Shown piece after piece: positions 1-8,436 of a stretch of 64,000 bases of DNA. Position numbers and translations under genes: made by a program. The stretch comes from Saccharomycopsis fibuligera x Saccharomycopsis cf. fibuligera (Eukaryota; Ascomycota; Saccharomycetes; Ascoideales; Saccharomycopsidaceae): assembly GCA_001936135.1 (NCBI GenBank), contig CP012814.1:124001-188000 (forward strand), read 5' to 3'. The notes under the pieces were generated by a model. That model made no database searches and had not been told where the DNA came from. It worked only from the letters and a program-made list of their open reading frames with translations. Numbering within the stretch: the first letter of the stretch is position 1; every line of letters starts with the position of its first letter.

Positions 1-132
1 GTCGTTGCTGATGGCCTTGAGCTTGATGTTGCTGATGGCGTTGGTGATGCGGACCCCACCATAGACGGCAAGGTAGTCTTGGAGGGCCAACTTGTGGTCC
101 TGGTTCATGTGTGCGAGAATTTTCTGTTCCAT
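1..132 (-). CDS. DUF2470-domain protein, N-terminal fragment
   Basis: Forty-four codons are visible, reading leftward from an ATG at 132 and running off the window edge. The protein begins MEQKILAHMNQDHKLALQDY, which fits the opening of DUF2470 domains (a His-Met-Asn-x-Asp-His pattern followed by a Tyr-Gly-Gly turn). That domain is found at the end of haem-utilisation or split-barrel proteins and, in fungi, in small membrane proteins. Only the first part can be read, so length, membrane segments and exact function stay open. The gene is divergent from the RRM gene at 431, and the roughly 300 bp between them must carry both promoters. The family call rests on this short motif alone. Confidence 0.5.
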   Translation of the reverse strand, partial: MEQKILAHMNQDHKLALQDYLAVYGGVRITNAISNIKLKAISND

Positions 133-430
133 TGCTGTGATGGTTCTTCTTTGTTACTGGGAGGATAGTAATAATGGAGTAGTGGTAAAGTAGATAAGTG
201 AAAGATACATCGTGTATATATTCATTGGGGCAGTTATAATGGTGGAGCAGTGGAGCGCAGGCGATGATGGGGTGGGCGTTACAGAGTGTGCATAGATTGC
301 TAAGAGCACTACGCGCTGATGAAAACTATTCACAGGCTGTATATAGTGATACAACAACATCAACAACAACATCAACAACCAATACTATAATCATCAACAC
401 TCACACACTTACACTCACCATTGATATAGC

Positions 431-902
431 ATGAGCGACACAAGAATACACGCTGGTATGTACTTGCTCTTCCACTCTCACGTTTTACTCCCCCCTCCCC
501 AAACAACCAATACTAACGCCCGCAGCCAACATCCCCATGGCCATCACCCAGCAAGAGCTTCTTGCCCTCTTCCTTCCCTTTGGCAACATCAAGACGCTTT
601 CTCCCTCCCTCAAGCTCCAGTCCAAGTTTGCCAAAGACACGCGACAAAGCGACCCCCAAACACTCTCTAGTGAAAATGCAGCCGAAACCTCCTACTGCGA
701 AATAGAGTACGAAGAACTAAGCGATGCCACCGAGGCTGCCACTAACATGAACGGCTTTGAGCTCTACGGCAAGTTCTTGATTGTCACCAAGCGAGGCACC
801 AGCGGCAGTGGCAACAACAGCGGCAGCGGCAGTGGAGTACTAGGAAAGCTAGCTGACAAGAAGGCGGTTTGGGATGAAGAGAACTCTGGCTTGTTGCAGT
901 AG
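431..902 (+). CDS. Small RRM RNA-binding protein (two exons)
   Basis: Exon 1 is 431..455, the intron is 456..525 (donor GTATGT, branch point TACTAAC at 511-517, acceptor CAG), and exon 2 is 526..902. Splicing gives 133 residues. The intron interrupts the RNP2 strand, which reads IHAANIP once joined; it is followed by helix 1 (ELLALFLPFG), a strand near residue 67 (SYCEIEYEEL) and the closing helix with NMNGFELYGKFLIV. This is one complete RRM with a Gly/Ser linker and a short tail ending KKAVWDEENSGLLQ. The RRM resembles that of PPIE/Cyp33-type proteins, but no cyclophilin domain is present. An RNA-binding or splicing role is inferred from the domain only. Without splicing the RRM would lack its first strand, which supports the intron. 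Confidence 0.8.
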
Positions 903-1149
903 GCGGTGGTGGAGCAATCTTTGATCTTTTGTACTCTAGTGGTTGTGTGTAGTCTAGTGAGCGTAATACAAGACAGTTTTTAATTACTTCTGCACCACAT
1001 CCAAGGGGCATTGATCACCGCTGATCTTTGCTCCTTATTACACACTCCATCTGCTATCCCTTAAGATCTCATATCTACAGCTTGTTTTGCTTGATACCAC
1101 TCTCCAGCATAGCTGCTCTCCAAGCACTAGATCTGCTCCACCAACCGCC

Positions 1150-3153
1150 ATGCTTCTTGCAAGCAGTCCCCTTCTCCTTCTCCTTCTTCTTTTCCTTCTG
1201 GCAACAGGCACGTTGGCCGCCCTCATTATCCCTCATCAAGCAGTCTTAATCAACAGCGATATCCGCCATCCTTACAGTCTAGATCCTGACAGTATTAAAA
1301 ACAGCAACACTAACCATGGTTCTGATTCCGATTTCCCAACAAGTATTGGCTACTTGGGCTCTATCGCCACTGGTGCCCCTCCATTTCTAGCTCAAACTAA
1401 TCCCATTCCGCAAGTCATTGCCATTCCACCATCCGCTCCAGATAGTATCAAAGGCCAAAATTACCAACTTCCGCAGCCTATTGAAACTGGCGGGCAAAGT
1501 TTTGATCATGATCCGTTGCTTGATGACCCAATACAACGCTACTTTGGCACTATTGCGCCTTATTCTATTGCTAACGGTCATTCAGCTACAAAAACCAACA
1601 AAAGCAAAAACAAAGCTAAAGATCATGTTGAGGATTGGGGCGTCTATGAATTTGCATTGCCTCCACAGTGTCACATAAAGCAAGTTCATTTACTTTCGAG
1701 GCACGGTTCTCGTTATCCAATCTCATTGCAACGTTCGCTGACATTAACCAAACTTAAGCGCGCTAAAGATCAAAAGTTGTTAGCCAACGCTACTGGTGCG
1801 TTGCAATTCTTGAGAGATTAGGAGTATAGTCAGGGCATTGGAATGTTGACCAAGTTGGGGCAACTGCAACTCTTTGAGAAAGGGGTCAACTTGTTTTTTC
1901 GGTATGGAGGGTTATTCAACTTTGAGGACTTTGATAATGGCTATGACGATGGTGGAAAAGGGAAAATTGTGGCCCGAACAACTACACAAAGTAGAATGAC
2001 TCAATCAGCAATGTACTTTCTATCTGGCTTTTTTGGTTTAGATTGGCAGAAATATGTTAACTTGGAATTACAAATTGAACATCGTGGGTTTAATACAACT
2101 TTGGCTCCTTCTAACTCGTGTCCAAGACTTTGGAGGAATGCTAATGAAAAAATTTGCAATATTGGAAATAACTCAAATAAATTAGCTACAAATCTAGAAA
2201 AAGAGGAAGATGACATTTACAATGTTGATAGCATCAGCGACGACCAATTTTCAACGCTGCTGGAAATTTCAAATTTTGTAGAGTCATACCTCCAAGACGC
2301 TGTCCTCCGAATCAACAAGCTTCTTAACCTTAGTGCCAGCAATTCCAACCTGTTCCAATTAACTGCTCATGATTTGTTCCGTCTTCAAGAAGTCTGCACA
2401 TATGAACTAAACAATCTCGGATTTTCTCATTTCTGTCGGCTTTTCTCTCAAAGAGAATGGCAAATGTACGGTTATGTCCATGATTGGAATTCGTACAATC
2501 GATTACTGTTTCCCAACGATAAAATCAGTAAAGCATTAGGGATAGGATGGTGTGAAGAGTTGCGCAGTCGCTTAACTGGCACTCCTTTTGATTCGAGACG
2601 GCAAGCATCGCAGAATTCCACCTTGAATAGTGGAAAGTTTTTCCCATTGAACCAGACGTTTTACTTTGATTTTAGCCATGATACTACAATTGCAAATATA
2701 TTGCATGCGTTGGGAATTGGGGAACAATTTAGGACGAATTTTACCAATGAGGGGCCATTTTCATCTCCAAGCAAAGGTAGTCATAGAAATAACGAAAAAA
2801 ATGAAAAAGTTAAAGATGGTGACGACGAGCTATTAAAAGAGGAATGGAACTTTCAGTTGGCCAAAATCATCCCATTTGCAGCCCAGCTAGTCATCGAAGT
2901 CATTGAATGTGATACTGCCGTACCATTTGATCGATCCTCAACTTATATAAACTTGAACTCTACAGAAGACACCAACACCACCAAGTATGTCCATATGTTG
3001 CTTAATGATCACACAATTTCACTATCACGAAATTTGCCTGGTTTCTGCTCTCATAGAGTAGACGGATGGTGCGAATTGGAGAAGTTTGTGGAGCATTTGG
3101 AGCTGCTTTGGGATGTTGTTGGGTATGATGAGGTTTGTTACGGGGACGATTAG
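1150..3153 (+). pseudogene. Phytase-like histidine acid phosphatase with one in-frame stop
   Basis: A 668-codon frame starts at 1150 with a signal peptide (MLLASSPLL and a Leu-rich core to about residue 23). The catalytic RHGxRxP motif is R184-H-G-S-R-Y-P190 and the proton-donor motif is S-H510-D511 in FDFSHDTTIANI. The C-terminal part (IIPFAAQL, then LLNDHTISL) matches the end of fungal phytases and acid phosphatases, which are secreted enzymes that release phosphate from organic esters. The frame is broken once by TAG at 1819-1821 (codon 224), between FLRD and EYSQGIGMLTKLGQL; the same frame continues without further damage for 444 codons. Trp is the likely original residue (TGG to TAG), by inference. 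The gene may be recently inactivated, read through, or affected by a base error. An in-frame ATG at 1087 would put extra residues before the signal peptide, so 1150 is preferred. Confidence 0.75.
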
Positions 3154-3985
3154 GAGAAACTCTGTGTAATATTGCATGATTTTTGAAGTCAAACATTGTT
3201 ATTTCCAAAGAACTGAGGCTTTTGTTTGTGTTTCTGTTTTGTTCTTTGTTTTCTGTTTGTTTTTGTTTTTGTTTTTCACTTTATGTCATAATGTTGATAA
3301 GTGTGTGGTGACATAAGGACCACATTACATTGATATCATTATGTCTGTCTTTCAGATAGCTTAATTAATAGATGTTGATACGGCGGTAGGGTGATAATGA
3401 GATTCAAGCTAAACGAGTTTTGCTATGTTATTCTTTGTTATGATTCAACAGAGAAATCAATTTTTAGATCTTTTTTTTTTTTTTTTTAGATAATCTTTTT
3501 ACTCATTACAGTTCAAATAGTATAAAATTCAGCTTTTTTGTTAATTTTCTTCAATTGTTGGTTCTGTTATTTTCTTAACTATATAGATTATTGGCCAGAC
3601 ATTACACAAGCATTCCTCTTTCTAAACACTCTAGTATATAAATCATTCTTTGAAACAATAATAAGAATCTTGTTTGGCAGCTTTAATGCCGCAATGTCTA
3701 TTACTCCCGGCTGTAATAACGCAGACATTAAAAGCGCCGGGCAACCCGCCGTTTTTCCCAAATCTAGCTGCTCTCCGTCAATGCAGCTAACTACAACGCA
3801 GCGACTGCACTTGATAAAATAATATCAGTCAGATAGTCATCATCATCGTCATCATCATCTCCATCTCCATCTCCATCTCCATCCCATTGAAATATTGTCA
3901 CTTTCCTCATCACATCGTTAATTTCTAACCCATCCTGCCCGTACCCTACCTTACACAATACAACACAACACAACAAAACGCAACA
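3154..3985. other. Intergenic, BIG1 upstream region
   Basis: No gene was seen. It holds a T-run near 3471-3488, a GC-rich patch at 3708-3755 with CCCGGC and GCCGGG as inverted copies, and the CAT/CCATCT microsatellite just ahead of BIG1. Confidence 0.6.
3838..3885. repeat. CAT / CCATCT microsatellite
   Basis: Trinucleotide CAT units pass into hexamer CCATCT units. The tract lies about 100 bp before the BIG1 start codon, probably in its leader. Confidence 0.85.
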
Positions 3986-4933
3986 ATGAAGGTCTTTCAA
4001 GCGGTCGCTTTTAGCGGTCTCATGGCTACTTTCGCCGCTGCTTTCAGCAACACAGGCCCAGTTTATGCTTCAATTAACCAAAACAATGGTCAAGATCAAA
4101 GGGAATTCCAGCTATCTCGTTACATGGATTCTGATTCGCTCAACGCAAAACTTTCCACTTTGCAAAATCCAACTGAAGTTTTCCAAGTCAGCAAAGAATT
4201 GCTTGATGAGGTGTCCAAGGAAGCCGTCTTCCAACAATTTAAGCAGAAGGTGGCTGCTGCTAGTGTCAGTGACAAGGTCCGTTATGACGTTAACAAAGCT
4301 GAAGAAAACGAGATAACAGGATTCAAACAAGTGTCAGCTGAGCAATTTGGCAAGCAGACTACTGCTACTGCTAATGGTGACAATGTCATAATCAAGGGAT
4401 TTCAAAGCAGTAGTGAGTTCATTTCTCTTTTACAAAAAACCATCAATGATGATAAGTATTCAAGCACCAACATTGTGGTGCAGTTTGTTCCAGCTAATGA
4501 CAGCGACAGCCAATTGAGCATAAAAGGTGAACCTTTACAAAATGCTAGAAGAGACTTGTCCTCAGAACAAATTGAACAAGATTCCGCTAAGCTCGTTGAT
4601 GAAATCAATGACACTTTTGATAAACTTGTTGCTGAAGCAGAATTGGAAGGAGGATACATGACAATTCAAGATCACGAATCATCCGACAACAACAACACTG
4701 CTGCTGATTCGGTCAATGCTAACGCTAACGCTGACGGTTTTGAAGAAATTAAAGTTTCCAACGGTAGCTTGTTTGAAACTTATCAGTTTTTCAGTAGTGG
4801 AATCTTGAGTGCTACTATTGTTTCATTGTTTCTTGTTTATGTGTTGATTCAAGGTCTTTCGTGGGTCGCTTCTTTGCAAGTCAGTTATAGAGCTTTGGAA
4901 AGACCAGTTGATGGTAACAAGAAGAATAAATGA
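3986..4933 (+). CDS. BIG1: BIG1-like ER membrane protein
   Basis: The protein has 315 residues: a signal peptide at about 1-20 (MKVFQAVAFSGLMATFAAAF), the conserved SNTGPVYAS start of the mature chain, a lumenal domain, one membrane span at about 272-293, and a short tail ending KKNK, which fits a dilysine ER-retrieval signal. The block YQFFSSGILSATIVSLFLVY followed by WVASLQVSYRALE fits the Big1 family, which is needed for beta-1,6-glucan in the yeast cell wall. V-ATPase accessory proteins (Voa1/Ac45 type) share this single-span design and are the main alternative. The assignment comes from layout and C-terminal motifs, without an alignment. Confidence 0.7.
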   Translation: MKVFQAVAFSGLMATFAAAFSNTGPVYASINQNNGQDQREFQLSRYMDSDSLNAKLSTLQNPTEVFQVSKELLDEVSKEAVFQQFKQKVAAASVSDKVRYDVNKAEENEITGFKQVSAEQFGKQTTATANGDNVIIKGFQSSSEFISLLQKTINDDKYSSTNIVVQFVPANDSDSQLSIKGEPLQNARRDLSSEQIEQDSAKLVDEINDTFDKLVAEAELEGGYMTIQDHESSDNNNTAADSVNANANADGFEEIKVSNGSLFETYQFFSSGILSATIVSLFLVYVLIQGLSWVASLQVSYRALERPVDGNKKNK

Positions 4934-5527
4934 TCGAGCTAGTGAATTAATTAGGTAGCACGGCATTTCACGGTGAGTTTTATATAGCATTGAAATAGAA
5001 AATAAGAAGAAACTAATAGAGCCTTGCTTTACTGGGTTATTATTCTTCTTTGTTTTCTCGCTTTTTTTTTCTTTTTTTTTTTTTTTTTTCTCTGATTACT
5101 ATTATTATCTTTGTTGTTTTTTCTGTTTTCAAACAATTTTTCTTGATTAGTTTTACTATTGTGATTTTATTTAATACATGCGTTTTTTTCCGTTTAGTTA
5201 GCTAAGAGCGTTTTGCTTATATAATGGGCGTGTTGAAAACAGTAATCTCAAGTGATGGTTTACTCAGATCAGCCTATCAAATACGTTCATGAAGAAGTTC
5301 GACTTAAAAGTCAAGCACAGCTTAACTATAAAAAAAACAGAGCGTTGAGTTCAGCGGTTTGTCGGAAATATCCATTATCCGAAACAATCGGCAACATACA
5401 CATCAGTTCATTTTTACAGACGTGCTAATATAAAAAGACAAAAAAAAAAAAAAAAAAAGAAAAAAAACGGAGAGCAGAAAACTATATAAAGTCTTTGTGA
5501 ATTGCTCAAAATAGAGGGACTAAAAAA
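4934..5527. other. Intergenic between BIG1 and tRNA-Val
   Basis: AT-rich, with T-runs at 5062-5089 (probably BIG1 3' region) and an A-rich stretch at 5440-5467. No gene was seen. Confidence 0.6.
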
Positions 5528-5601
5528 TGATTTCGCCCAGGATCGAACTGGGGACGTTCTGCGTGTTAAGCAGATGCCATAACCAACTAGACCACGAAAC
5601 C
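5528..5601 (-). tRNA. tRNA-Val(AAC)
   Basis: The minus strand folds as a 74-nt cloverleaf. The acceptor GGTTTCG pairs with CGAAATC (one G-U), the anticodon stem TCTGC/GCAGA encloses the loop TTAACAC with anticodon AAC, and the T arm is CCCAGTTCGATCCTGGG. The discriminator is A and there is no intron. On its strand the gene is followed by a six-T Pol III terminator (plus-strand A-run at 5522-5527). LINE remnants start within 70 bp of its 5' end. Confidence 0.95.
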
Positions 5602-5670
5602 TTTTTCTTTGTAAGTATAATTGGTTTATTTTGGGTATAAGGGTCGATTTATTAAACTATATAAACCTCA

Positions 5671-5960
5671 AAGTTACATATAAACAGCCTCATCCTTCCA
5701 TCCATCGGTACACGAGAATTAATCCAGGTCGACGACTACTTGATATTTCAAAAGAAATACTCCCGCCTACGGAAAGATAAGGACTTTGATTGGAAAACCA
5801 TTCCAATCTCTAGTCTTTTTTACTATATCAGCCATCCCAGAAAAAAATCTCTCCTATATCTATTTCAAATCCAACAGATCCATTAATTTCTGACGAACAT
5901 TGAGTTCTAGATCAACAGATTGACATACGAACGCGTAATATTTTTGTTGGAATTATACCA
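5671..5960 (+). mobile_element. LINE-type retrotransposon fragment, C-terminal coding end
   Basis: An ATG-less frame runs for 71 codons from 5671 to TAA at 5884-5886, then into non-coding sequence. It starts KLHINSLILPS, shared with the fragment at 6285-6480 (which has six more codons inside), and contains KKYSRLRKDKDFDWKTIPIS, shared at DNA level with the copy near 39970. Its last codons (LYLFQIQQIH, stop) recur in inverted orientation at 7243-7285. Repetition across the window shows a transposable element. The LINE call rests on the linked zinc-finger-like fragments; the 3' limit is approximate. Confidence 0.6.
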
Positions 5961-6284
5961 ATTAACATCTTTCATACCGTTCATTAGGTATACTTTCCTT
6001 TTTGGGTGAACTGCCTTTTGTGGCCGAGAACATTTGGACGCATGAATAATTACTAAGGTGAACAACTTCAAAGATGTGATGGAAAATTTTTCATCACACG
6101 AGCATTATGGGTGAGAAATGAAATAACTATATATAGTTTAAAAAACAGAATGCTTTTATTTAGTGATATAGTTTATAATAAAAGTAAGGAAAATGAGTCC
6201 AATTTCATTACTCAACTAAGTTTCACTACGTAACTAAGATCTTAGTAAGGGGCTATCCTTCACTACTAGATGAGAGTTTTTAGT

Positions 6285-6480
6285 CTAGGATGGAAGGATG
6301 AGGCTGTCCCAGCTCAATTCCTTGTTTATATGTAACTTTTTCCATAATGCTTGTGCTACTGGACATTTAACCAAAAAGTGCTCCATTTGTTTGCTGATAG
6401 CATCTTCATATGACTGTTGTTTGTACTTTTTACGTGATACATCCTCAAAGCAATTGGAATGGTTTTCCAATTAAAGTTCT
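6285..6480 (-). mobile_element. LINE-type fragment with reverse-transcriptase zinc-knuckle remnant
   Basis: The minus strand encodes QMEHFLVKCPVAQALWKKLH, the His-x4-Cys and Leu-Trp end typical of the zf-RVT domain found after the reverse transcriptase of LINEs. It then reads INKELSWDSLILPS, matching the plus-strand fragment at 5671. Its 5' part repeats a short palindromic segment also present at 5778-5810. It is a truncated piece without the polymerase region, lying about 45 bp upstream of tRNA-Ser. Confidence 0.6.
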
Positions 6481-6525
6481 TGTGAACAAAAAAGAAAAAA
6501 TAAATGTTAAATGTGTTCCAAACAA

Positions 6526-6626
6526 GTTACAGTGGCCGAGTGGTTAAGGCGATGCCCTGCTATGGTACCAACCAAGCTGACAGGCATTGCGGTTTCCGTG
6601 CGCAGGTTCGAATCCTGTCTGTAACG
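6526..6626 (+). tRNA. tRNA-Ser(GCT) with intron
   Basis: The acceptor GTTACAG pairs with CTGTAAC, with discriminator G. The D arm is TGGCCGAGTGGTTAAGGCG. The anticodon stem ATGCC/GGCAT encloses the mature loop CTGCTAA (anticodon GCT), split after position 37 by a 19-nt intron at 6563..6581. A long class II variable arm and the T arm GCAGGTTCGAATCCTGT follow. Eight Ts at 6629-6636 form the Pol III terminator. Confidence 0.95.
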
Positions 6627-6644
6627 TCTTTTTTTTATACTTTT

Positions 6645-6765
6645 GTGGGGTTTTCACTTATGCAAACTTCCTCCATATAATAACAAATGAGCTATACTGT
6701 ATGTACAGAATAGATAAGTTTACAAACTTACTTTTCCTGTCAATAATATAAAGATAATAAGCTGA
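6645..6765 (+). mobile_element. LINE-type 3' untranslated fragment
   Basis: Starting just after the tRNA-Ser terminator, about 120 bp align, by eye at roughly three quarters identity, with the reverse complement of about 7105-7225. Shared blocks include GGGGTTTTCACTT, GCTATACTGTAT (ACTATACTGTAT in the other copy) and GATAAGTTTA. In the 7082-7300 copy this sequence follows the element's stop codon, so it is 3' untranslated sequence. Confidence 0.6.
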
Positions 6766-6769
6766 TCTT

Positions 6770-7079
6770 TTTGAGTTAAATACAAGTCACAATCTCGTGG
6801 CTCGTATTCAAACCTTGGATGCTGACCAAAAGAAAAGGTGTTACCGGTCAATTAGCAAACTCAAGTGGACACACCCTGGATACATGAAATATCTACATAC
6901 TTTCACTCTCGGCATTTTGCTTTACCAGATGGAAAGTGGTTCGTGCCGTTGCTGTTCTTACCAAGCTCCACTCCTCCATAGCAAAGCACACTACTTTAAC
7001 CATTACGTTTTGAGATGCAAACTTTGTCAAGACCTCTGGAAAACAACCAAACCTGACATTCCCTTAAAGTGGAGTTTGC
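6770..7079 (+). mobile_element. LINE-type fragment with zf-RVT-like coding sequence
   Basis: An ATG-less frame of about 100 codons contains LGILLYQMESGSCRCCSYQ and then HYFNHYVLRCKLCQDLWKT. The Cys-x-Cys-Cys, His and Cys spacing followed by Leu-Trp is the pattern of the zinc-finger-like domain downstream of LINE reverse transcriptases. No polymerase motifs lie upstream. The frame is cut at about 7080 by the poly(A) end of an oppositely oriented fragment. Confidence 0.6.
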
Positions 7080-7081
7080 TT

Positions 7082-7300
7082 GTTTTTTTTTTCACACACA
7101 ATATCGATTTATTATTTCTATATAAACGATAGAAAATATAATCTTATAAACTTATCTATATAGTATATACAGTATAGTTCAGTTGTTGTTATATAGGGGA
7201 AACTTGTACAAGTGAAAACCCCGTTAGTATTATTTAGACTTTAATGGATCAGTTGGATTTGAAATAGATATAGGAGAAAGTTTGGTCTAGGATAGATGAT
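7082..7300 (-). mobile_element. LINE-type 3' end with poly(A) tail, inserted in another fragment
   Basis: Read on the minus strand it begins with the last codons of the element's frame (LYLFQIQ, one change, IH, stop) near 7285-7243. About 150 nt of 3' untranslated sequence follow, shared with 6645-6765, and it ends in an A-run (plus-strand Ts at 7083-7092). A 5'-truncated copy ending in poly(A) is the normal product of LINE insertion. Confidence 0.6.
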
Positions 7301-7478
7301 ATATATTTTTTTTTTTTTTTTTATTATTTTTTTTTTTTTTTGAGGGTCATTGCTTTTTTGTCGACAGTTAAAAAGAAAAGGGTCTCACTTTGATACCATC
7401 ATTATTGGAAATTGAACTTGTACATCCAGGCCTATGAGATTTGTATAGTTTAATGAATAGACCCCTACATAAGAAAAT

Positions 7479-7723
7479 TGTTGTGTTTAAGAGGGGGTAG
7501 TTCTCTACTAAGCACTTTTAAACACGTATTGTAGGAGTTATTATCGTTATCGATGGGTATGTCCGGCTTATCTTTTATTCCGCCCATCGCTATATACACA
7601 AGTTAAAAGGAACACAACGCCGACCTTTATACAAAATTTTCGACAACTTGAAGGATCCTTCAGTCGGTTATGCACGCAGACTGATCAGGAATGCGAACAC
7701 AATGAAGGAAAATGTTCGCAACA
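7479..7723. mobile_element. Solo LTR with 5-bp target duplication
   Basis: The 245-bp sequence begins TGTTG and ends CAACA, a short terminal inverted repeat of the TG...CA type, and is flanked on both sides by AAAAT (7474-7478 and 7724-7728). It lies 12 bp before the mature 5' end of tRNA-Pro, where tRNA-targeting yeast LTR retrotransposons insert. No internal coding sequence is adjacent, so it is a solo LTR fossil with intact ends, probably fairly young. Ty1/copia or Ty3/gypsy origin cannot be told from the LTR alone. Confidence 0.75.
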
Positions 7724-7735
7724 AAAATCAATGTT

Positions 7736-7841
7736 GGCCGCATGGTCTAGAGGTATGATTCTCGCTTTGGGTAGCGAGCTTAGGTTAACCTGAGCTTACC
7801 GAACATGTGAGAGGTCCAGGGTTCAATTCCCTGTGTGGCCC
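7736..7841 (+). tRNA. tRNA-Pro(TGG) with intron
   Basis: The acceptor GGCCGCA pairs with TGTGGCC, with discriminator C. The anticodon stem CTCGC/GTGAG encloses the mature loop TTTGGGT with anticodon TGG. A 34-nt intron at 7772..7805 follows position 37. The T arm CAGGGTTCAATTCCCTG is complete, and six Ts at 7845-7850 form the Pol III terminator. Confidence 0.95.
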
Positions 7842-8436
7842 AACTTTTTTTAGATCTTTCCAATTTGGAAAGCCATTTAATTTTTTAAAAAAACTTTCAT
7901 TTTTATCTGATTCTTTGATTAAAGGCTCTTACGCCAATTTATGCCTTTTATAGTGATGTGAAGCCGATACAGTTAGTTGGTTATTTGTTGACAACCTGTC
8001 TGAGGAGGAAGGCACTGTGGCTGGACGGATATCTTCTGACAAAGGCTTAGTATTGTTAAACATGGTTTTATGTAGTTCGCAGAATTTACAGTTAAGATAT
8101 GATGAGTTATCATCTCTCATTGAAGCTATTTACTATCTAACGATATTAGTATGCTCTCTTTATAGTTCTGGTGATTAAGCGGAACTTCATTGCTGCGGTT
8201 CAAGGCCTCATCGGGACGTGACATACCTTCGGCCTGCATTAACATCATTAGAGCCATCATAAAGCAGTCACCATAATCAAACACCAGACTGAAGGGGGTT
8301 AGAGTTGCCATAAACCATGTGATGTTTTGGTTTCCAAGGCTTAACCAAAACCCAACGCTTTTTTACTATTAACGATTTAAGCAAGGAAAAACATTACAAA
8401 AGTATTATAATGAATTCGCTTGATGACTAATAAAAA
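7842..8436. other. Intergenic, with unexplained short minus-strand frames
   Basis: Two minus-strand frames of 61 and 63 codons (8311..8126 and 8120..7929) lie back to back in different frames. The first reads GDCFMMALMMLMQAEGMSRP, the second YLNCKFCELHKTMFNNTKPL. Neither has a domain I recognise. They could be a decayed gene or chance. Confidence 0.35.

Noticed and set aside
3538-3822. Plus-strand frame of 94 codons upstream of BIG1
   Set aside because: AT-driven Phe/Tyr-rich start, no domain, and it overlaps the BIG1 promoter microsatellite region.
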